Shown here in pieces: positions 17,565 to 27,022 of a stretch of DNA of 64,000 bases. The position numbers and the translations under genes were made by a program. Source of the stretch: JAEINY01 sp942490535 (GTDB taxonomy: Bacteria > Bacteroidota > Bacteroidia > Bacteroidales > Marinilabiliaceae); contig CALNXQ010000002.1 in the NCBI GenBank assembly GCA_942490535.1, forward strand, positions 124,001 through 188,000, given 5' to 3'. The notes under the pieces are model-generated. The model worked only from the letters and a program-made list of their open reading frames with translations. It was not told the DNA's origin and did not search any database. Within the stretch, counting starts at the first letter, position 1. Every line of letters begins with the position of its first letter.

Positions 17565-18035
17565 ATGAAACAGCTCCATGAACTGATAAAAACAGTCGAT
17601 AAACTGCTCATTGCAGGCATTGGTAATGTGCTCAAAAAAGATGATGGTGTAGGCGTCTACGTCACCAGAAACATTGAAACCATTTCCACCATTATGCCAT
17701 TAACTGTTGAGTTGAGCATTGAAAACTACATTGGTAAAATCAACGAACTAGAACCTGATGTACTGGTTCTGGTGGATGCCGTTGAATTTAACCGCGAAGC
17801 CGGATACAGCAAGCTCCTTCCACTTGGGGAGCTATTGGATCGTACCACACACACGCACAATATCTCACTTAATCAGCTGGATCAGTTTTTCCAGATGCCC
17901 GTTTATGTGTTGGGCATTCAACCACGGAGTCTGTCATTTGGGGAAGGCTTATCGCCTGAAGTGAAAAATGCAGCTGACAGTGCTTTATCCATCATCAACA
18001 GCTGTAAATATGCACGAACTCACATTGGCCAATAA
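17565..18035 (+). CDS. Hydrogenase maturation protease (HycI/HyaD family)
   Basis: A 156-aa endopeptidase of the M52 family that removes the C-terminal tail of a [NiFe] large subunit after nickel insertion. Motifs are IAGIGNVLKKDDGVG with the metal-binding acid, VLVDAVEF with the second acid, and a THNIS histidine region. Its presence in the operon fits the roughly 40-residue tail on the large subunit at 9695. It follows the ferredoxin subunit after 81 bp and overlaps hypA by 26 bp. Confidence 0.88.
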   Translation: MKQLHELIKTVDKLLIAGIGNVLKKDDGVGVYVTRNIETISTIMPLTVELSIENYIGKINELEPDVLVLVDAVEFNREAGYSKLLPLGELLDRTTHTHNISLNQLDQFFQMPVYVLGIQPRSLSFGEGLSPEVKNAADSALSIINSCKYARTHIGQ

Positions 18036-18366
18036 CATCTTGAAAATTATTGAAGAACATGCTGCCAGGCAAACAAACGGCTATGCATTGGAAGTGGAAT
18101 TGATTATAGGAGAACTTTCCGGTGTGATGCCCGAAGCGCTGAAGGGAGCACTTCAAGCTGTTTTAAGAGGTACCAAGTATGCCTCCACTGCCATTCACTT
18201 CACCGAGATGAAGGCATTAGCCCAATGCACACAGTGCGGGAGAGAGATTTCCATGGATGGATTTTATGCCGAATGTCCAAAATGCCATCATACGCTTTTT
18301 GGAATAATACAAGGAAAGGAGCTCTTTGTCAAATCCATCACTTTTGACGAGATGCCGGCGTCCTAA
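18010..18366 (+). CDS. hypA: Nickel chaperone HypA
   Basis: A 118-aa nickel metallochaperone working with HypB to load Ni into the large subunit. It starts MHELTLANNIL, giving the required N-terminal Met-His-Glu nickel site. Two CxxC pairs (CTQC, CPKC) form the zinc site in the second half. The start is ATG 18010, because the MHE motif must be N-terminal; upstream in-frame codons are inside the protease gene. Confidence 0.95.
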   Translation: MHELTLANNILKIIEEHAARQTNGYALEVELIIGELSGVMPEALKGALQAVLRGTKYASTAIHFTEMKALAQCTQCGREISMDGFYAECPKCHHTLFGIIQGKELFVKSITFDEMPAS

Positions 18367-18393
18367 CAAACAAAACATACTAACACAGCAATT

Positions 18394-19149
18394 ATGTGCG
18401 ATACCTGCGGTTGTCACTCTGAACATGAAGCCACTATTGGAAACCATGGCGATCATACACATCCTCATGAACACCATTCACATGACCATCCCCACCGACA
18501 TGTGGTAGACGTCAATAAAAATCTTTTGCACGACAATGCTTTAATGGCCGAACGCAACAGGGGGTACTTTGAAGCCCGAAACATACTTGCTGTTAATTTA
18601 GTGAGCTCACCCGGTTCGGGCAAAACAACCTTACTGGAAAAAACGATCACAGCCCTCAAACTTGAATTAAACCTGATGGTGATAGCCGGCGACCAGCAAA
18701 CCTCCAATGATGCCAACCGCATTGAACACACCGGCGCAAAAGTACTACAAATCAATACCGGATCGGGTTGTCACCTGGATGCCAACATGGTACACACTGC
18801 CGTAAAAAAACTGAATCCACCTGAAAATTCGGTGGTGATGATCGAAAATGTAGGAAACCTGGTGTGCCCGGCTCTGTTTGATTTGGGCGAAGCATCGCGT
18901 ATTGTTATGATCAGCGTGACCGAGGGGGAAGATAAACCATTGAAGTACCCACACATGTTTGCATCCTCCCATATTTGCATCATCAATAAGATGGATTTGT
19001 TACCGCATTTGTCTTTCCACATGGATCAATTGCGCGAAAACATCAAACGCATCAATCCTCATCTGGAAGTTTTCGAACTCGCAGCAGAAACAGGTGAAGG
19101 GCTGAAGCCCTGGCTGGATTGGCTGGTGTACCAGCAAGCGGCCATTTAA
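18394..19149 (+). CDS. hypB: Nickel-inserting GTPase HypB
   Basis: A 251-aa GTPase for nickel delivery. The N-terminus MCDTCGCHSEHE carries the high-affinity Ni motif (CxxCGC). It is followed by a histidine-rich stretch of about 25 residues with a dozen His, which may store nickel. The P-loop is SSPGSGKTTLLE; NKMDLLPH supplies the guanine-specificity motif. It is the last gene of the [NiFe] cluster and ends just before a strong bidirectional terminator. Confidence 0.96.
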   Translation: MCDTCGCHSEHEATIGNHGDHTHPHEHHSHDHPHRHVVDVNKNLLHDNALMAERNRGYFEARNILAVNLVSSPGSGKTTLLEKTITALKLELNLMVIAGDQQTSNDANRIEHTGAKVLQINTGSGCHLDANMVHTAVKKLNPPENSVVMIENVGNLVCPALFDLGEASRIVMISVTEGEDKPLKYPHMFASSHICIINKMDLLPHLSFHMDQLRENIKRINPHLEVFELAAETGEGLKPWLDWLVYQQAAI

Positions 19150-19171
19150 GCAGGAATGAACCAATACTAAC

Positions 19172-19228
19172 AAAAATAGTCAGTGGATGACCACCCTAAT
19201 ATAAGGTGGTCATCCGCTGACTATTTTT
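19172..19228. terminator. Bidirectional intrinsic terminator between hypB and the LytTR gene
   Basis: A 24-bp stem (19172-19195 with 19205-19228) with one G-T wobble and a 9-nt loop. It is flanked by an A-run on the left and a T-run on the right, so it can end transcription from both sides. The stop of the minus-strand regulator gene (19227-19229) overlaps its edge. Confidence 0.88.
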
Positions 19229-19997
19229 AAACCACCATCAAGCCCTTCACCACCTCCACATAGGCTCGCCCTGTGGTGAAACGTGTTTGGTTTTCATCAT
19301 TCATGATGAGGATAAAACGGTTGTTCAGGTATTTTCGGATTTCACGGATATTCGGACGATTCACAATGATGGAGCGATGCACCTGCACAAAGTGAGCTGG
19401 TAATCGCTCTGCTAAGCGTTTTAAAGACATATCAGTGATGTACTTTTGCCCTTTCCGGGAAATCACTGTCACATATTTATCCTCCGCTTCAAATCCTAGC
19501 ACATCACTTAAGGCCACAAACACTACCCGATTACCCACTTTCACCGGCAAGGATGTCAAATCAGGCTCTGTACGTTGTTGCATCATCTGACGAACAATAT
19601 GCATCACCTCTTGGGAAGAAGCTTCCTCCCGTCTTTTCATCTCCAGTTTACCAATGGCCTGCACCAACCGTTCCTCTTTAACAGGTTTCACCAGGTAGTC
19701 AATTCCATTGACATCAAAAGCCTTTAGGGCATACTCTTCAAAAGCAGTGCAAAAGATAATTTGCGGAACTTTCTTTAAATGATTGATCACTTCAAAGCCA
19801 TCCCATCCCGGCATCTGAATATCTAAAAAAATCACGTCCGGCTGTTTGCTTTCAATCAGTTCCACGGCCTGAAGGCCATTTTTAGCTTCTCCGATTATTT
19901 CAATCCCATCACCATGCTTCGTTAATAATCGTTTCAAGCGTTGACGGGCTAATGCTTCGTCATCTATCAGTAGAGCGGTTAAAGCTTTGCTATTCAT
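19227..19997 (-). CDS. LytTR-family response regulator
   Basis: A 256-aa response regulator. The receiver domain (about 5-120) has ALLIDDEALARQRL, the phospho-acceptor in DVIFLDIQMPGWDG, and the conserved lysine in LVKPVKEERL. The C-terminal LytTR DNA-binding domain (about 155-256) has FVQVHRSIIVN, the family signature. It overlaps the kinase gene at 19990 by 8 bp, a standard LytS/LytT-type pair. Targets cannot be read from sequence; it lies between the [NiFe] and [FeFe] hydrogenase gene groups. Confidence 0.92.
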   Translation of the reverse strand: MNSKALTALLIDDEALARQRLKRLLTKHGDGIEIIGEAKNGLQAVELIESKQPDVIFLDIQMPGWDGFEVINHLKKVPQIIFCTAFEEYALKAFDVNGIDYLVKPVKEERLVQAIGKLEMKRREEASSQEVMHIVRQMMQQRTEPDLTSLPVKVGNRVVFVALSDVLGFEAEDKYVTVISRKGQKYITDMSLKRLAERLPAHFVQVHRSIIVNRPNIREIRKYLNNRFILIMNDENQTRFTTGRAYVEVVKGLMVV

Positions 19998-21783
19998 AAC
20001 TTGCGAATTGGGGTTTAAATGGAAGGGTCACACAAATACATTTTTCAGGGCTGTTTTGCCAGTTCAGATGAGCTGCATCTTTGTAGATTATTTGCAGCTT
20101 ATCGTGCAAACTCTGCAAGCCATAACCAGTTATCAATTCATCGGGAAACTCCGGGCCATTGTCATAGACTTTCATCTCTATCCGGTCATCTACAAGAGAC
20201 ACTTCAACTCTTATGAATCCCTGATTAGTGATCTGCCCCACCCCATGTTTGATGGCATTCTCCACCAAGGGTTGCAATAAAAAGCGTGGAATGTCGTGAT
20301 TTTCCAGTGACGCTTCAATGTCCATTTTGTAATTGAGGCGATCGCCAAACCTTACCTTTTCTATCTCCAGATAGTTACGTATCAAAGCAACTTCTTCCGC
20401 TATCGTCGCTGAATCCTTGTTTTGTTTGTTAATCGCCGAGCGACAAAAATCAGACAAAGCCAAAGCCATTTGCTCCGTTTTATTAGCATCTTCGTGTGCC
20501 AGGCTGGCAATGGAGTTGAGTGAGTTATAGAGGAAATGAGGGTTAATACGGGAATGCAAGGCTTGCAATTCGGCTTGTTGTTTAAGTTTTTCAAGATTGG
20601 ATAAATACAAATCCTTTTTAAGAATAATCTGTCTATTCCGCATATTTATGTACACAATCAGGGCTCTGATCAATCCAAAGGAAACAACAAAAACAACAAT
20701 GATCAGGATATATTTAAGGTCAAGCGAAAAAAAATTATTGGAAAACTGCATGTTATACCCCCAATTGCATAAAAACAATGATAAAATCGTAGATATAAAG
20801 ACCATAACAGGCCGCAAAAAAGCACTTTGTAAGCGCCCCAACACTTTCCATTCCAATAGATAAATCAAATGGCCAACAAGTATTGTCATTATTAACAAAT
20901 TCTTTATAGCACTCCAAATTGAATGCTGCCGAAAAATCTCTTCTTCAGCCAAATATAACTCTGACATCTGTATAATCACTATAAATAACAAGAATTGAAA
21001 TCCTTGAAATATAAAAATCAAATACTTTCGAGAATCTTTTTCGAAGGCTCCAATTCGCATATAAAACAAAAGCAACAGGATACAAATGCTGGCATAAACC
21101 ATGCGCACTGTGCTCTTATAAACATCGCCATACTTAAATAGCCAATACCTCAAAATTCCACCCGGATAGTTCGCTTTTAAACACTTCTGAAAATCCCTTG
21201 CATAAATATTTGCCAGTATATATTGATCTTCAGCAGTAAATCGTGACGTTTGAGGAAATGCCTTACTAAATATGCTCTTTTCACTATTCTCAAAACTAAA
21301 TTCTTTATCACTCTTTTCCTGAATCAAAGCCTGAACAAGATGATAACGAATGGCATTCTTTTTATACTGCTCACTACCTTCTTTATAGATTACCATTTTT
21401 AGGTGTTGATAATCCATTTTTTTAGCTGGACCAAATGTGTAGTTTTTATCGGTTGCATAACTTTTCTCTTCTACATATCTCAAACTCAATTCAAGATTGC
21501 CATTTGCCGGTACAATAGCAATGGAAACATTTTCCAAAATCGGCCCTAATTGATCAACTACATCAGCAACAAATATGGAATCTGATTTTGTAAATCCCTT
21601 CCTTAAACAAACTTTAATGGGATCCTCATACCTGGTCACCTGCCCCTGATCGTCAATAAATGTATCAGTGATATAGGTCCAACAAGCTTTTCGATTTACA
21701 TCCGGTAATTGATTCAAACCCAAGATGGTCTTCGGCAGGCCTAATAAGAGAACCATCTGTACTAACAATAATATTCTTTTCAT
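19990..21783 (-). CDS. LytS/YehU-type sensor histidine kinase
   Basis: A 597-aa membrane kinase. Residues 1-22 look like a signal peptide, followed by a roughly 200-aa extracytoplasmic region that I do not recognise. Then come about five hydrophobic segments (about 225-390), a coiled-coil linker, and the His_kinase domain with LHSRINPHFLYNSLNSIA holding the phospho-accepting histidine. A HATPase end includes QPLVENAIKHG. Its partner is the LytTR regulator, which overlaps its 3' end. The unusual sensory region gives no ligand clue. Confidence 0.9.
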   Translation of the reverse strand: MKRILLLVQMVLLLGLPKTILGLNQLPDVNRKACWTYITDTFIDDQGQVTRYEDPIKVCLRKGFTKSDSIFVADVVDQLGPILENVSIAIVPANGNLELSLRYVEEKSYATDKNYTFGPAKKMDYQHLKMVIYKEGSEQYKKNAIRYHLVQALIQEKSDKEFSFENSEKSIFSKAFPQTSRFTAEDQYILANIYARDFQKCLKANYPGGILRYWLFKYGDVYKSTVRMVYASICILLLLFYMRIGAFEKDSRKYLIFIFQGFQFLLFIVIIQMSELYLAEEEIFRQHSIWSAIKNLLIMTILVGHLIYLLEWKVLGRLQSAFLRPVMVFISTILSLFLCNWGYNMQFSNNFFSLDLKYILIIVVFVVSFGLIRALIVYINMRNRQIILKKDLYLSNLEKLKQQAELQALHSRINPHFLYNSLNSIASLAHEDANKTEQMALALSDFCRSAINKQNKDSATIAEEVALIRNYLEIEKVRFGDRLNYKMDIEASLENHDIPRFLLQPLVENAIKHGVGQITNQGFIRVEVSLVDDRIEMKVYDNGPEFPDELITGYGLQSLHDKLQIIYKDAAHLNWQNSPEKCICVTLPFKPQFASYE

Positions 21784-21883
21784 CGCTGTGAATTTAGTTG
21801 TTTTAACACTTCAAAAAAAGGTTAAACACTTCAGCCATGAAACAACTTTCCGACGAACGGCACCAGCGATGGGATTAAATACA

Positions 21884-21932
21884 AAGTCAGCGAGCACCTA
21901 CTCCCATTCATGGAATAGTCACCCGCTGACTT
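21884..21932. terminator. Inverted repeat downstream of acyl-CoA dehydrogenase gene
   Basis: AAGTCAGCG (21884-21892) is complementary to CGCTGACTT (21924-21932), with a 31-nt interior that can only partly pair. It lies 28 bp beyond the stop of the minus-strand acyl-CoA dehydrogenase gene and before the kinase start region. It shares the GTCAG(C/T)G core with the hypB terminator. No clean T-run, so the terminator role is tentative. Confidence 0.4.
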
Positions 21933-21959
21933 AACATAGTTCAATTCTATTTTAGAACG

Positions 21960-23504
21960 CTACTTGCGTACAAAATCCATCCAGCTTGTATTGCCTTGAT
22001 AGCTCTCTACTACCTGCACGGTATTTCCAAAACCAAAGGACGCTTTTAATTGCTCAATTTCCTGACGTAAATAAGTGATGGCATTCTCACTCAAATCACC
22101 TGAAAAACCTTTATTACTCAGGTTCAACACTTGTTCCATGGAGATCACCCGGCTGATGATCTGTCCCAGATCAACCAGTTTACGTTGCGGCATCTCCAGG
22201 TTGAGATTAAAACTGACCAGGTCTTTGAGGCGTTGACTACTCTGCTGAGTCAGGTCAAAACTGTGTAAGAAATCATACAGGTTGGTTTGTTTGGCTTTCT
22301 TCATCAGCTTAATCACCCCTTCGGATATTTGTGAATACAGCATGTCATTGGAACCTTCGAAAATCTGAAAGGGACGGCTATCCACCGTGGAACGCCCGGC
22401 AATGTGATTGAGTTTATAGCCCTTGGCCCCCACCAACTGCAATAAGGTTTGAGAGGCGGCCTGCATCATGTCAGTGGCTAAACTCTTCACCGCATTGGCT
22501 TCAATGCCAATGGTGGAAAGATCATTTTTCAATCCCGCTTTCTCACTGCTGTTGACACACATGGCCGAACAGATGGTGAAATAAGACTGTAATTGTGCCA
22601 GGCGTTGTTGTACCTGATCGTATTTCAATAAACTCTTTCCGCCTACAAAACGCTGCTGACAATGTGTGATGGCTTCATCGAGCATGCGCTGAATAAATCC
22701 CATGGCCATGCCCGGAAAGGACATGCGACTACGGTGCAGCAGATCCAACATCATCTTCACACCCGACTTTTCCGGCACCAGTTTTTGAACTTCCGGAATT
22801 GTGACATCAATGCGGTTGCGACCATAAGGAATCTGGTACAAACCGAGATTTTCAAAGAATTCTTCCACTACAATGCCCTGTCCAGGCTGCGTTACATCAC
22901 ACACAAAAAAGTCGATGTCGCGCGCCAAATTGCCGCCCCCGGTATCTTTCCGGGCTGTCAACAACCAGAAATCGGCCCATCCGGTTAAACCGGCCCAATG
23001 CTTGGTTCCTTTCAAGTGATAGTGATCTTTGGTTTGGGTATGTGCCGTGCGCATATTCAGGGCATCGCTCCCAAAATCGGGCTCGGTAATCATTAAACCA
23101 CCCATGTTTTGCTGCTGCAGAAATCGACGCATGACCTTCGCTTTGGCCTCTTCTTGTCCGGATTTAATCACGGGTTGCAAAAACAACGCCATGTTTATAC
23201 CAAAAGTTAACGACAAGGCCAGCGACTCATAGGAGGCAGCACTCATTAAGGCGATGCTCTCTTTTACATCACCCCCTAATCCGCCATATTCTTTGGGTAT
23301 AATGGCCGAAAAGGGATTCACCGACATGATTTCGCGCATGGCAAATGGTGGTAAGCCTCTTTTAATAGCTAATTGATCCACATCGCTACGCTCGTGATAC
23401 ACGCTGCGCATCTTTTGTTTCAGAGATTTCAATAGGGTATCAAATGTAGTTTCAGTAGCTTCTTTCACTTTTGGCTCTTTAAGGTTCGTTCCTTGCTCAA
23501 ACAT
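21960..23504 (-). CDS. Acyl-CoA dehydrogenase family protein
   Basis: A 514-aa flavoprotein with the acyl-CoA dehydrogenase fold: an N-terminal helical part, the middle FAD-contact strand GGLMITEPDFGSDALNMRT and GTKHWAGLTGWADFWLL, and a C-terminal helical domain with FQIFEGSNDMLYSQI. In typical acyl-CoA dehydrogenases the segment before EGT supplies the catalytic base; here the local sequence is RPFQIFEGSND, so specificity is unclear. It is longer than canonical enzymes of about 380 aa. Its substrate is unknown. It has no operon partner and is separated from the kinase gene by about 180 bp. Confidence 0.82.
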   Translation of the reverse strand: MFEQGTNLKEPKVKEATETTFDTLLKSLKQKMRSVYHERSDVDQLAIKRGLPPFAMREIMSVNPFSAIIPKEYGGLGGDVKESIALMSAASYESLALSLTFGINMALFLQPVIKSGQEEAKAKVMRRFLQQQNMGGLMITEPDFGSDALNMRTAHTQTKDHYHLKGTKHWAGLTGWADFWLLTARKDTGGGNLARDIDFFVCDVTQPGQGIVVEEFFENLGLYQIPYGRNRIDVTIPEVQKLVPEKSGVKMMLDLLHRSRMSFPGMAMGFIQRMLDEAITHCQQRFVGGKSLLKYDQVQQRLAQLQSYFTICSAMCVNSSEKAGLKNDLSTIGIEANAVKSLATDMMQAASQTLLQLVGAKGYKLNHIAGRSTVDSRPFQIFEGSNDMLYSQISEGVIKLMKKAKQTNLYDFLHSFDLTQQSSQRLKDLVSFNLNLEMPQRKLVDLGQIISRVISMEQVLNLSNKGFSGDLSENAITYLRQEIEQLKASFGFGNTVQVVESYQGNTSWMDFVRK

Positions 23505-23762
23505 TCTTTATCTGGTTTTATGTGGAAAGCGCAGAAACGGTATATAAAAAAACGGTTGTTGACACAGTGATCAACCAGCCGTTCCATAAAAAACGATTTC
23601 ACAACATTCCGTGTTAAGCAATAATAACAACCACTGGTTGGATAAGTTTAAATCAATAGAAGATTTTTTGGTATTTTATTCTTTTTACTTGTTTAACGGG
23701 GTGGCAAACACTATTCGGCAAGTGGATGCTGATGGGATAAATCATTGAGAAACGATGTCCCA
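23505..23762. other. AT-rich spacer without recognisable genes
   Basis: I see no credible coding region here. It separates the 5' end of the acyl-CoA dehydrogenase gene (minus strand) from the left end of the IS200-like element. An imperfect inverted repeat lies around 23551-23583 (AACGG...CCGTT), too imperfect to call a terminator or operator. Confidence 0.5.
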
Positions 23763-24478
23763 GGCCTGAAAGGCCAACAGGTAAAAGCCCTGGGTGAAAC
23801 AAAGTGAAACCCTGGGTGAAAAAACCTCATCCGACATAAGGACTGAAGGTCTGAAATTTATTAAATTACAGAATAAAAGAGATGGCACAATCATTATCAC
23901 AAGTTTACATCCATTACGTATTCTCCACAAAAAACCATTATCCATTTATCTCGGAAATATTAAGACCGGAATTACAATCCTATATCATTGGAACCCTGAC
24001 AGGAATTGGATCCTATACCCTGGAATTATTTGCTAATCCCGATCATATTCATCTGCTCGTAACACTTCCCAGAACAATTACAATAGCCGAGTTGGTATCA
24101 AAAATCAAAACGGCCTCTAGTAAATGGATGAAAAAAAATGGAGTAGTGCAATTTGATTGGCAAGATGGATACGCTGCTTTCTCTGTGAGTAGTTCTAAAA
24201 TCGAAACGGTTAAGAGGTACATTCTGAACCAAACCAATCACCACTTAATAATTTCATTCAAAGATGAATTGAGACGTTTTTTCGAAGAATACCAAATTAA
24301 ATTTGATGAAAGGTATGTGTGGGGTTGATAAGGTATTTTAGCCCCCATCGGGCTTACAGCCCTATTCCCAATTAATACTATTACATAGGGTTTCGCTGCG
24401 CTGCACCCTATGCTGTTACCTGGCGGGGTGACACCCCTAATCAAAAGAAGATTCATACTAAAACTATTCAGGTGAAAA
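23763..24478 (+). mobile_element. IS200-like single-tyrosine transposase element with hairpin ends
   Basis: The transposase gene at 23882 is bracketed by the two halves of the repeat that is amplified downstream. The left part (23763-23854) contains GGCC-TGAAA-GGCC, a CCCTGGGT...ACCCTGGG-type hairpin and GGACTGAAGGTC. The right part (about 24340-24478) contains GGGCTTACAGCCC, GGGGTGACACCCC and neighbours. Subterminal hairpins at both ends fit IS200/IS605 or RAYT/REP-type elements. Exact cleavage sites cannot be set by eye; the right boundary includes a roughly 55-bp flank also copied in the array. Confidence 0.65.
23882..24328 (+). CDS. tnpA: IS200-like / RAYT-like Y1 transposase
   Basis: A 148-aa Y1 transposase. 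The HUH motif is NPDHIHLLV, giving the two metal-binding histidines, and the catalytic tyrosine is most likely that in VKRYILNQTNHH. Length and layout fit the IS200/IS605 TnpA superfamily, including repeat-associated (RAYT) forms. No tnpB accompanies it. It is intact, with no frameshift. It is embedded between half-copies of a repeat that forms a 2.4-kb tandem array immediately downstream, so it may be the enzyme that mobilised those repeats. Confidence 0.88.
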   Translation: MAQSLSQVYIHYVFSTKNHYPFISEILRPELQSYIIGTLTGIGSYTLELFANPDHIHLLVTLPRTITIAELVSKIKTASSKWMKKNGVVQFDWQDGYAAFSVSSSKIETVKRYILNQTNHHLIISFKDELRRFFEEYQIKFDERYVWG

Positions 24479-26790
24479 TCATTCGGAAGATTTGGCCTGA
24501 AAGGCCAACAGGTAAAAGCCCTGGGTGAAACAAAGTGAAACCCAGGGTGAAAAAACCTCATCCGATATAAGGACTGAAGGTCCGACACAATTCTGTAACT
24601 GAAAATTATTTCTGGCTGACAGCCCTAGCGCATATCCAACCGCCACACAAGATTTCGCTGCGCTGCACCCGATGCTGTTTCCTGGCGGGGTGCCACCCCT
24701 AATCAAAAGAAGATTCATACTAAAACAATTCAGGTGAAAATCATTCGGAAGATTTGGCCTGAAAGGCCAACAGGTAAAAGCCCTGGGTGAAACAAAGTGA
24801 AACCCAGGGTGAAAAAACCTCATCCGACATAAGGACTAAAGGTCCGACACAATTCTAAACTGAAAATTATTTCTGGCTGACAGCCCTAGCGCATATCCAA
24901 CCGCCACACAAGATTTCGCTGCGCTGCAACCTATGCTGTTACCTGGCGGGGTGCCACCCCTAATCAAAAGAAGATTCATACTAAAACTATTCAGGTGAAA
25001 ATCATTCGGAAGATTTGGCCTGAAAGGCCAACAGGTAAAAGCCCTGGGTGAAACAAAGTGAAACCCAGGGTGAAAAAACCTCATCCGATATAAGGACTGA
25101 AGGTCCGACACAATTCTGTAACTGAAAATTATTTCTGGCTGACAGCCTTAGCGCATATCCAACCGCCACACAAGATTTCGCTGCGCTGCACCCGATGCTG
25201 TTTCCTGGCGGGGTGCCACCCCTAATCAAAAGAAGATTCATACTAAAACAATTCAGGTGAAAATCATTCGGAAGATTTGGCCTGAAAGGCCAACAGGTAA
25301 AAGCCCTGGGTGAAACAAAGTGAAACCCAGGGTGAAAAAACCTCATCCGACATAAGGACTAAAGGTCCGACACAATTCTAAACTGAAAATTATTTCTGGC
25401 TGACAGCCCTAGCGCATATCCAACCGCCACACAAGATTTCGCTGCGCTGCAACCTATGCTGTTACCTGGCGGGGTGACACCCCTAATCAAAAGAAGATTC
25501 ATACTAAAACTATTCAGGTGAAAATCATTCGGAAGATTTGGCCTGAAAGGCCAACAGGTAAAAGCCCTGGGTGAAACAAAGTGAAACCCAGGGTGAAAAA
25601 ACCTCATCCGATATAAGGACTGAAGGTCCGACACAATTCTGTAACTGAAAATTATTTCTGGCTGACAGCCCTAGCGCATATCCAACCGCCACACAAGATT
25701 TCGCTGCGCTGCACCCGATGCTGTTTCCTGGCGGGGTGCCACCCCTAATCAAAAGAAGATTCATACTAAAACAATTCAGGTGAAAATCATTCGGAAGATT
25801 TGGCCTGAAAGGCCAACAGGTAAAAGCCCTGGGTGAAACAAAGTGAAACCCAGGGTGAAAAAACCTCATCCGACATAAGGACTAAAGGTCCGACACAATT
25901 CTAAACTGAAAATTATTTCTGGCTGACAGCCCTAGCGCATATCCAACCGCCACACAAGATTTCGCTGTACCGCACCCGATGCTGTTTGCTGGCGGGGTGC
26001 CACCCCTAATCAAAAGAAGATTCATACTAAAACTATTCAGGTGAAAATCATTCGGAAGATTTGGCCTGAAAGGCCAACAGGTAAAAGCCCAGGGTGAAAC
26101 AAAGTGAAACCCAGGGTGAAAAAACCTCATCCGATATAAGGACTGAAGGTCCGACACAATTCTGTAACTGAAAATTATTTCTGGCTGACAGCCCTAGCGC
26201 ATATCCAACCGCCACACAAGATTTCGCTGCGCTGCACCCGATGCTGTTTCCTGGCGGGGTGCCACCCCTAATCAAAAGAAGATTCATACTAAAACAATTC
26301 AGGTGAAAATCATTCGGAAGATTTGGCCTGAAAGGCCAACAGGTAAAAGCCCTGGGTGAAACAAAGTGAAACCCAGGGTGAAAAAACCTCATCCGACATA
26401 AGGACTAAAGGTCCGACACAATTCTAAACTGAAAATTATTTCTGGCTGACAGCCCTAGCGCATATCCAACCGCCACACAAGATTTCGCTGCGCTGCAACC
26501 TATGCTGTTACCTGGCGGGGTGCCACCCCTAATCAAAAGAAGATTCATACTAAAACTATTCAGGTGAAAATCATTCGGAAGATTTGGCCTGAAAGGCCAA
26601 CAGGTAAAAGCCCTGGGTGAAACAAAGTGAAACCCAGGGTGAAAAAACCTCATCCGACATAAGGACTGAAGGTCCGACACAATTCTGTAACTGAAAATTA
26701 TTTCTGGCTGACAGCCCTAGCGCATATCCAACCGCCACACAAGATTTCGCTGTACCGCACCCGATGCTGTTTGCTGGCGGGGTGTACACT
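24340..26790. repeat. Higher-order tandem array, ~262-bp units in 523-bp dimers
   Basis: After a half unit (24340-24478), unit boundaries marked by TCATTCGG fall at 24479, 24741, 25002, 25264, 25525, 25787, 26048, 26310 and 26571. Spacings alternate 262 and 261 bp. Alternate units carry consistent differences (GACTGAAGG with TTCTGTAACTG versus GACTAAAGG with TTCTAAACTG), so the real period is a 523-bp dimer. The ninth unit is cut off near 26783. Each unit holds several hairpins, such as CCCTGGGT/ACCCAGGG and GGGGTGCCACCCC. Minus-strand frames in the array are by-products of the repeat and are not called as genes. Confidence 0.93.
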
Positions 26791-26821
26791 TTAAAGAATA
26801 TCAATCAGCACTAAACACAAA

Positions 26822-26931
26822 GCAGTTTTCATTATCCCGCGCAGGATAATTATTTATCCTGCGCGGGATAATTTATTTTGCCCATGGGGATAATTCTTTT
26901 TCCCGAGCGGGATAATGGCATTACCCCCGCA
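26822..26931. repeat. 22-bp degenerate direct repeats forming nested palindromes
   Basis: GGATAAT recurs at 26844, 26866, 26888 and 26910, exactly every 22 bp; each unit ends in a C/G-rich tail such as CCCGAGCG. A diverged unit precedes at 26822. The joins create palindromes, the best being an 18-bp perfect stem (26831-26848 with 26855-26872) with a 6-nt loop. It lies between the tandem array and the hydG terminator. No gene is present in 26791-27022. Confidence 0.8.
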
Positions 26932-26965
26932 ACATACACCTCATACCCCTAAAAAGCAAACTAAA

Positions 26966-26998
26966 AAACCTGACTGGTAACACGTACCAATCAGGTTT
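26966..26998 (-). terminator. Intrinsic terminator of hydG
   Basis: A 14-bp stem (26966-26979 with 26985-26998, one wobble) with a 5-nt loop, 25 bp beyond the hydG stop. Read on the minus strand it runs into a T-rich tail (TTTTTTAG). Confidence 0.85.
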
Positions 26999-27022
26999 AT
27001 AATATACTTTCAAATTTTACTT

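Noticed and set aside
24340..26790. CRISPR array
   Set aside because: Units are about 262 bp and nearly identical through their full length, with no short repeat/unique spacer alternation and no cas genes.
24238..26804. Series of overlapping 91- and 114-codon minus-strand frames that look like a repeated protein family
   Set aside because: They recur every 523 bp because the DNA repeats. They overlap one another, cross the hairpins, and show no domain or independent start context.
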